Source: UBA4582 sp047630175 (lineage in GTDB: Bacteria; Pseudomonadota; Gammaproteobacteria; Pseudomonadales; Azotimanducaceae). From it: a stretch of DNA of 64,000 nucleotides. Made by a program: the position numbers and the translations under genes. Location: the NCBI GenBank assembly GCA_047630175.1, contig JBLHVI010000004.1, positions 60,590 through 124,589 of the forward strand, in the 5' to 3' direction. Within the stretch, counting starts at the first letter, position 1; each line of letters opens with the position of its first letter. Of this stretch, positions 60,296 through 64,000 are shown one piece after another. The notes under the pieces are model-generated. The model saw nothing but the letters and a program-made list of their open reading frames with translations, did no database searches and had not been told where the DNA came from.

Positions 60296-60967
60296 TTATA
60301 AGCTGGCTACGACCCAATAACCGCCTAGCACGGAGGCTCCGACACCCAGTCCTAGTTTTGCATACCGAAACAGGCGTTCGCTATGCTGCTGCAAATTGTT
60401 TTGTACAACACCAAGTACCAAGCCAAAACAAAGCATACTCAACAGCACTCCCAGCGAGAAAATCAACACATATAGCGGACCTACAGAGGGCGCTTTTTCA
60501 ATAAGCGACGGTAATAAGACAAGCAATGGCCCACTCCCTGCAACGCCGTGCAGTACACCCACTAAAACAGGCAAGTGCTTTTCATGATGTTTAGCCGCGC
60601 CTATCAAGTGGGTATGCTGCGTACCATCAATATGACGATGGGCTTGGAGGGTAAGTGTCGGCTCTGACCCAAAAAATCGAAAAATAATCAATAGACCAAC
60701 GCCGAGTAACATAACGCCTATCAGCCGCTCCGCCCATACCGCGACGCTATGGTTGAGGTGCCAGTCAAATATAATTGAAATAAATGCCAAAACACAAACG
60801 GTCGCGCCATGACCAATGGCCCAGCGACCGCAAAACAAGGCAAGCTGCTGAGGCGAGAATTTCCGTGCAGACAGGCTACTAACAGCCATTATATGGTCGG
60901 CATCAAAGGCGTGTAACAGCCCTAAACTTAAACTGGTGAAGAGTATTAGGAGTATTGATGGGTCCAT
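60296..60967 (-). CDS. NiCoT/UreH-like Ni2+/Co2+ transporter protein
   Basis: Inner-membrane protein, 223 residues, about six hydrophobic segments. It has the metal-binding HAFDADH (residues 19-25, HxxxxDH) at the N-terminal helix and a GHGATVCVLAF stretch, both signatures of the HoxN/NixA/RcnA-UreH class. A histidine-rich loop (AHRHIDGTQHTHLIGAAKHH) follows. The shorter UreH/SapB-like form is often linked to urease or hydrogenase, but none is seen here. Direction (import or export) cannot be told. Confidence 0.78.
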   Translation of the reverse strand: MDPSILLILFTSLSLGLLHAFDADHIMAVSSLSARKFSPQQLALFCGRWAIGHGATVCVLAFISIIFDWHLNHSVAVWAERLIGVMLLGVGLLIIFRFFGSEPTLTLQAHRHIDGTQHTHLIGAAKHHEKHLPVLVGVLHGVAGSGPLLVLLPSLIEKAPSVGPLYVLIFSLGVLLSMLCFGLVLGVVQNNLQQHSERLFRYAKLGLGVGASVLGGYWVVASL

Positions 60968-61168
60968 GATGGGAGTCCGCTTGACGTATTACGTTGTAAA
61001 TTTACATGCATTGGCAAAGTGTAGGTTTACCCCTTTTCAATAGTCGCACACTACGATGAACAATAGTCAAATTAGAACTCTTAGCCATGGGCGCTATCGC
61101 AATGAGCGGTCATAGCACTCTCGTAGACTTTTTTGCGCATCCAAACTTACGACATTTATAGGTTTTTT

Positions 61169-62533
61169 CTAGGTCAACTTAGCGATCGCCCTAGATGGTC
61201 TATAACGAACCAGATAGAACATGGCGATCGCAAAAGTGAGTGCTTCACCAATAGCCAAGGCATAAATAAAACGATAGTCCGATAGATAGAAATACAAGCC
61301 AGTTAACAGCAAAGATGGGAAGATAAGGCTACGACACAACGCCACGACGCCTGATTGAAAAGGCAAGTGTATGGCTGTTAGATACCCTGAAATTAGCATA
61401 TTTGCCCCCGCAAAAATGAACAGTGGCCAAACATATTCAACAAACTCTGTGGCAAGCGCCAAGGCTTTCTCATTGCCTTCATCGGGTAAGAAGACAAAAA
61501 TTAGAGATTCGTTAAAGAATAACAATAGAAAAATACACAAAACACTTGTCACTAAAACATTGAACGCCGCAACCTGGAAGAACTTGTCCATGCGCTTGAT
61601 TTTTTTAGCCCCAAAATTCTGGCTCATCATGACCTGACTTGTGTCTTCAATAGAAAAAAACACCATAAAGCCCACCATCATCAGATAATTCATCACCGTC
61701 ATTGCCGCCACACCGTCAACGCCAGCGCGGTGGATAAGCATTAGATTGAACAAAAAGGCGATAACCCCGCCAGAAATCTCATTGATGAATTCAGACATGC
61801 CATTGTATGCAGCATGAAATACTTCGTGCCAATTTTTTTGCTTCGGCGAAAAATGCAGCATACGTTTTCTACTCATAAAATAGCCGAGCAAAACTAGCAG
61901 TGGAACAAGCTGTGAAAAGCCAGTTGCCCAGGCCGCACCCGCCAACCCCCATTCAAATATCGCAACAAACAGATAATCTAAGCCAATGTTGATTACCGCG
62001 CCAACCACCAAAGCACCGGCGGTTAAAACGGGAAAGCCATCAAGCCGAATGAAAAAATACAAAACAATGGTGCCAAGCTGGGCAAGAAAAAAAGGCATGA
62101 CCACCTGATAATATTCGCTCATTAGTGTCATCAGGGCATCATCAGCACCGAGTAGACGAAACAGCAAGGTTTCAAAAAAAAGCCCTAAGCTGACGGCGAC
62201 GGTTCCGTATGCCAGAACTGCTATGAAGGTTTTGCTAAATATGGCGGAAGCCGCGGCGAAGTCTTTCTCACCCAAGTATTTTCCCGCACGCACGGCACCG
62301 CCAACTGATAGCATCAATCCAACGCCAAACAGTAGAGAGATAATCGGAATAATCAGGTTTACCGCCGCCAGCGCCGGTACCCCCACGAAATTACCAATGA
62401 AAAAACCATCCACCAGTGATGCGGAGGTAATGGCCAGCATGCCAACAATTGAAGGCACCAGGTAGCGATAGAAAGTACTAACAATCGCCCCGTCAAGGGC
62501 ATGAGTGCTTTCTTCTTCAACCGTCTTACTCAC
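61169..62533 (-). CDS. MATE family multidrug/organic cation exporter
   Basis: Twelve-helix antiporter of the MATE/NorM (DinF-like) family. The 454-residue protein has the family repeats: IVGMLAITSASLVDGFFIGN followed by FVGVPALAAVNLIIPI, FGVGLMLSVGGAVRAGKYLG, GAVINIGLDYLFVAIFEWGL with AGAAWATGFSQLV, and the second half VAAMTVMNYLMMVGFMVFFS with IEDTSQVMMSQNFGAKK. Drug, metabolite or polysaccharide export cannot be told. A long stretch (355 bp) separates it from the photolyase-like gene. Confidence 0.9.
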   Translation of the reverse strand: MSKTVEEESTHALDGAIVSTFYRYLVPSIVGMLAITSASLVDGFFIGNFVGVPALAAVNLIIPIISLLFGVGLMLSVGGAVRAGKYLGEKDFAAASAIFSKTFIAVLAYGTVAVSLGLFFETLLFRLLGADDALMTLMSEYYQVVMPFFLAQLGTIVLYFFIRLDGFPVLTAGALVVGAVINIGLDYLFVAIFEWGLAGAAWATGFSQLVPLLVLLGYFMSRKRMLHFSPKQKNWHEVFHAAYNGMSEFINEISGGVIAFLFNLMLIHRAGVDGVAAMTVMNYLMMVGFMVFFSIEDTSQVMMSQNFGAKKIKRMDKFFQVAAFNVLVTSVLCIFLLLFFNESLIFVFLPDEGNEKALALATEFVEYVWPLFIFAGANMLISGYLTAIHLPFQSGVVALCRSLIFPSLLLTGLYFYLSDYRFIYALAIGEALTFAIAMFYLVRYRPSRAIAKLT

Positions 62534-62888
62534 TTAGATTCAATGTCCTTTGTAAATTGTTTAATACCAGTCTGCGCCGAGAAGAAACAAATCCAGCGAC
62601 GTGTGCACGGTTAATGAACCCCTACAGCACTATACTTGTTTAACCAATTACAAGCTGATAAGGAATCGATAAGGACCACGAATTGCGATTACTTCAACAA
62701 TCATTATAGGTTATTCTCGCCATCAGTGAACCGCTGGTGAGAGCGCCATTTCGGCGACTCTTACAGGCGCATAGCGGCCCTTTTTGAATGATTTCTATGT
62801 TTTATTATGCAGCATCAGTCGAAGGTTGATGACGATAAACTTGCCCTGTACCACCAAAATTTTGGGGTGGACGTCCTTGTTGGCAACA
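62534..62888. other. 355-bp intergenic region with a palindrome
   Basis: No gene seen. A perfect 12-bp palindrome CCAAAATTTTGG lies at 62854-62865, extended on both sides by CCA and GGTGG with a two-base offset. It lies just downstream of the photolyase-like gene and could be a regulatory site or a weak terminator, though no T-run follows in the leftward direction. The other part holds the MATE gene's promoter. Confidence 0.4.
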
Positions 62889-64000
62889 CTAGAATAAAGA
62901 CAATTGATCATCATCCTTGTCCTTGCTTGACTTAACCTTGCCGCGGCGGACTTTCCGGCTGCCGTGCTTCAGAAAAACACCATTGGCAGTAATCTTGAAA
63001 TCCAAACGTTTGCGGATATCGTTGATTCTTTCTTTCGCCGCTTTCGCCGACATGGCTTGATCGACGATGGGCTCGGGATAATCTTCACCCAGTTTAAAGA
63101 CGCAGTCATCAATCAATGTCTTTTGCCACTTCCAAGGCTCATGAATGAAGGCAGTTGGGACGCGCTCTAGTTCGGGCACCCACTTTCGAATAAAAGCGCC
63201 ATCCTCGTTGTGTTCCATAGATTGCTTGATCGGGTTATAAACACGCATGGCATTGATACCCGTCACGCCTGACTGCATCTGAAGTTGGCTGTAGTGGATA
63301 CCTGGTTCATAGTCAGTGAATAACCTCGCTAGGTGATACCCCGTGACACGCCAGTCAAGCCAAAGTTGATAACTGGCAAAACTGACCAACATTGCCCGCA
63401 TGCGAAAGGTTATCCAGCCCTCTGCAGTCAAGTTGCGCATACACGCATCGATAAAAGGATATCCGGTCTGGCCGTTAGCCCATGCTTGATAGTACGCCTC
63501 ATTGTGGTCGTGAACCCGCAAACCTTCAAAGGCCGGGTGCATGCAATGAGTTTCAATTGTGGGCTGGTCTTCAATTTTTTGGATGAAATGGCAGCGCCAT
63601 GCAAGGCGAGACCCAAAAGCCGTGAGGTTGCGGCCAAAACTCTTTTTCTCCAGCGGCGACAACTGCTTGCGGCGCTTAGTAATCGATTGCGCAACCTCAC
63701 GCACTGACAAGGTGCCCCAGGTTAGGTGCGTAGATAGTCGGGAGCAATGGAACTCAGACAAGTCAGGCGCCGAAATATGATACAGATACTCGCGCGACCG
63801 ATGATTAAGGAAACTACGTAGATCCGCAACAGCCGTGTCCCGCCCCCCTTCTTGAACTTTACCAATAGGCTGAGTGCCGAACATCGGATGGTCTTTAGCA
63901 GGCAGGGGATCCGATAAAATGACTGGCAAAGGTACCAAGGCAATTGGTTTAGGTACAATTTTCTGCGCCATCCGCACATTACGAATTTTTGACCAATCAT
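62889..64000 (-). CDS. Photolyase/cryptochrome family, C-terminal FAD-binding part (5' end outside window)
   Basis: The frame is open to the right edge (370 codons), so the N-terminal antenna domain and true start are outside. The FAD-binding helical domain shows LTWGTLSVREVAQS, TGYPFIDACMRNLTAEGWIT followed by FRMRAMLVSFASYQLWLDWR, and the PGIHYSQLQMQSGVTGINAM motif that holds the cofactor. It ends with a basic tail (KHGSRKVRRGKVKSSKDKDD). It may repair cyclobutane dimers or act as a light sensor; the trio of Trp for photoreduction cannot be fixed here. A GTG at 63977 could be read as a start, but upstream in-frame residues (DWSKIRN) fit the family. Confidence 0.88.
   Translation of the reverse strand, partial: DWSKIRNVRMAQKIVPKPIALVPLPVILSDPLPAKDHPMFGTQPIGKVQEGGRDTAVADLRSFLNHRSREYLYHISAPDLSEFHCSRLSTHLTWGTLSVREVAQSITKRRKQLSPLEKKSFGRNLTAFGSRLAWRCHFIQKIEDQPTIETHCMHPAFEGLRVHDHNEAYYQAWANGQTGYPFIDACMRNLTAEGWITFRMRAMLVSFASYQLWLDWRVTGYHLARLFTDYEPGIHYSQLQMQSGVTGINAMRVYNPIKQSMEHNEDGAFIRKWVPELERVPTAFIHEPWKWQKTLIDDCVFKLGEDYPEPIVDQAMSAKAAKERINDIRKRLDFKITANGVFLKHGSRKVRRGKVKSSKDKDDDQLSLF

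Noticed and set aside
1..64000. CRISPR array, insertion sequence or rRNA genes
   Set aside because: No regular spaced repeats, transposase motifs or rRNA-like sequence were found.

Overview
The window looks like a chromosome segment of a free-living, flagellated, probably aquatic Gammaproteobacterium (moderate GC). Its closest feel is the marine Cellvibrionales/Spongiibacter-like groups, but nothing here fixes the genus. The reasons are a Pseudomonas/Vibrio-type flagellar locus with RpoN and FliA promoters, a single-chain biotin acyl-CoA carboxylase, a Na+-pumping oxaloacetate decarboxylase, CaiB/BaiF CoA-transferase and persulfide dioxygenase genes, and many secreted or lipoprotein genes. 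No insertion sequence, prophage or CRISPR array was seen.

Layout. 1-6.4 kb: flagellar genes. flgBCDE run leftward from a near-consensus sigma-54 promoter; cheV is also leftward; flgA (own sigma-54 promoter), flgM (sigma-28 promoter), flgN and an unnamed repeat protein run rightward. 6.5-10.4 kb: a rightward run coding a thermostable-hemolysin-family protein, an AMP-forming ligase with an altered catalytic-lysine motif, a haem-oxygenase-like diiron (HDO) protein and an exported TPR-like protein. This looks like a small biosynthetic locus. 10.5-11.6 kb: a solitary lptF. 11.6-16.3 kb: a decayed zone with an ECF sigma gene fused by deletion to the tail of a TonB-dependent receptor, two glycosyltransferases of the arsenosugar-associated families, a broken receiver domain, a CoA-binding protein, tRNA-Arg(CCT) and a gene-poor stretch. 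16.3-18.2 kb: an AsnC/Lrp regulator and an unusual REC-MarR fusion.

18.4-25.6 kb: a surface-polysaccharide export locus (Wzm/Wzt, sulfotransferase, double GT2 glycosyltransferase, secreted repeat protein). 25.6-30 kb: rubrerythrin, an Fe-S cluster protein and DUF3501, then a divergent beta-propeller lipoprotein. 30-35.3 kb: a D-amino-acid transaminase-like gene divergent from the fused acyl-CoA carboxylase, with a 35-bp concentric palindrome between them, then a small membrane protein and a NADAR protein. 35.4-41 kb: aldehyde dehydrogenase, a small conserved protein, and oadB/oadA/oadG. 41-43.4 kb: persulfide dioxygenase-rhodanese overlapping a family III CoA-transferase.

43.8-48.2 kb: a CHASE8-type chemoreceptor directly behind a YfiR-family periplasmic gene, then a divergent NupC transporter coupled to a 2-oxoglutarate oxygenase. 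48.2-59 kb: an envelope-dominated accessory region with several DUF4136-like lipoproteins, an ion channel, a DUF748/AsmA-like giant and a 745-residue secreted protein with a duplicated module. 59.3-64 kb: a membrane-anchored metallo-beta-lactamase-fold protein, a NiCoT-type transporter, a MATE exporter and the C-terminal part of a photolyase/cryptochrome that leaves the window.

The strongest leads for something new are the YfiR-CHASE8 chemoreceptor pair (a known c-di-GMP control module apparently rewired to chemotaxis), the hemolysin/ligase/HDO locus, and the nucleoside-transporter/dioxygenase pair.
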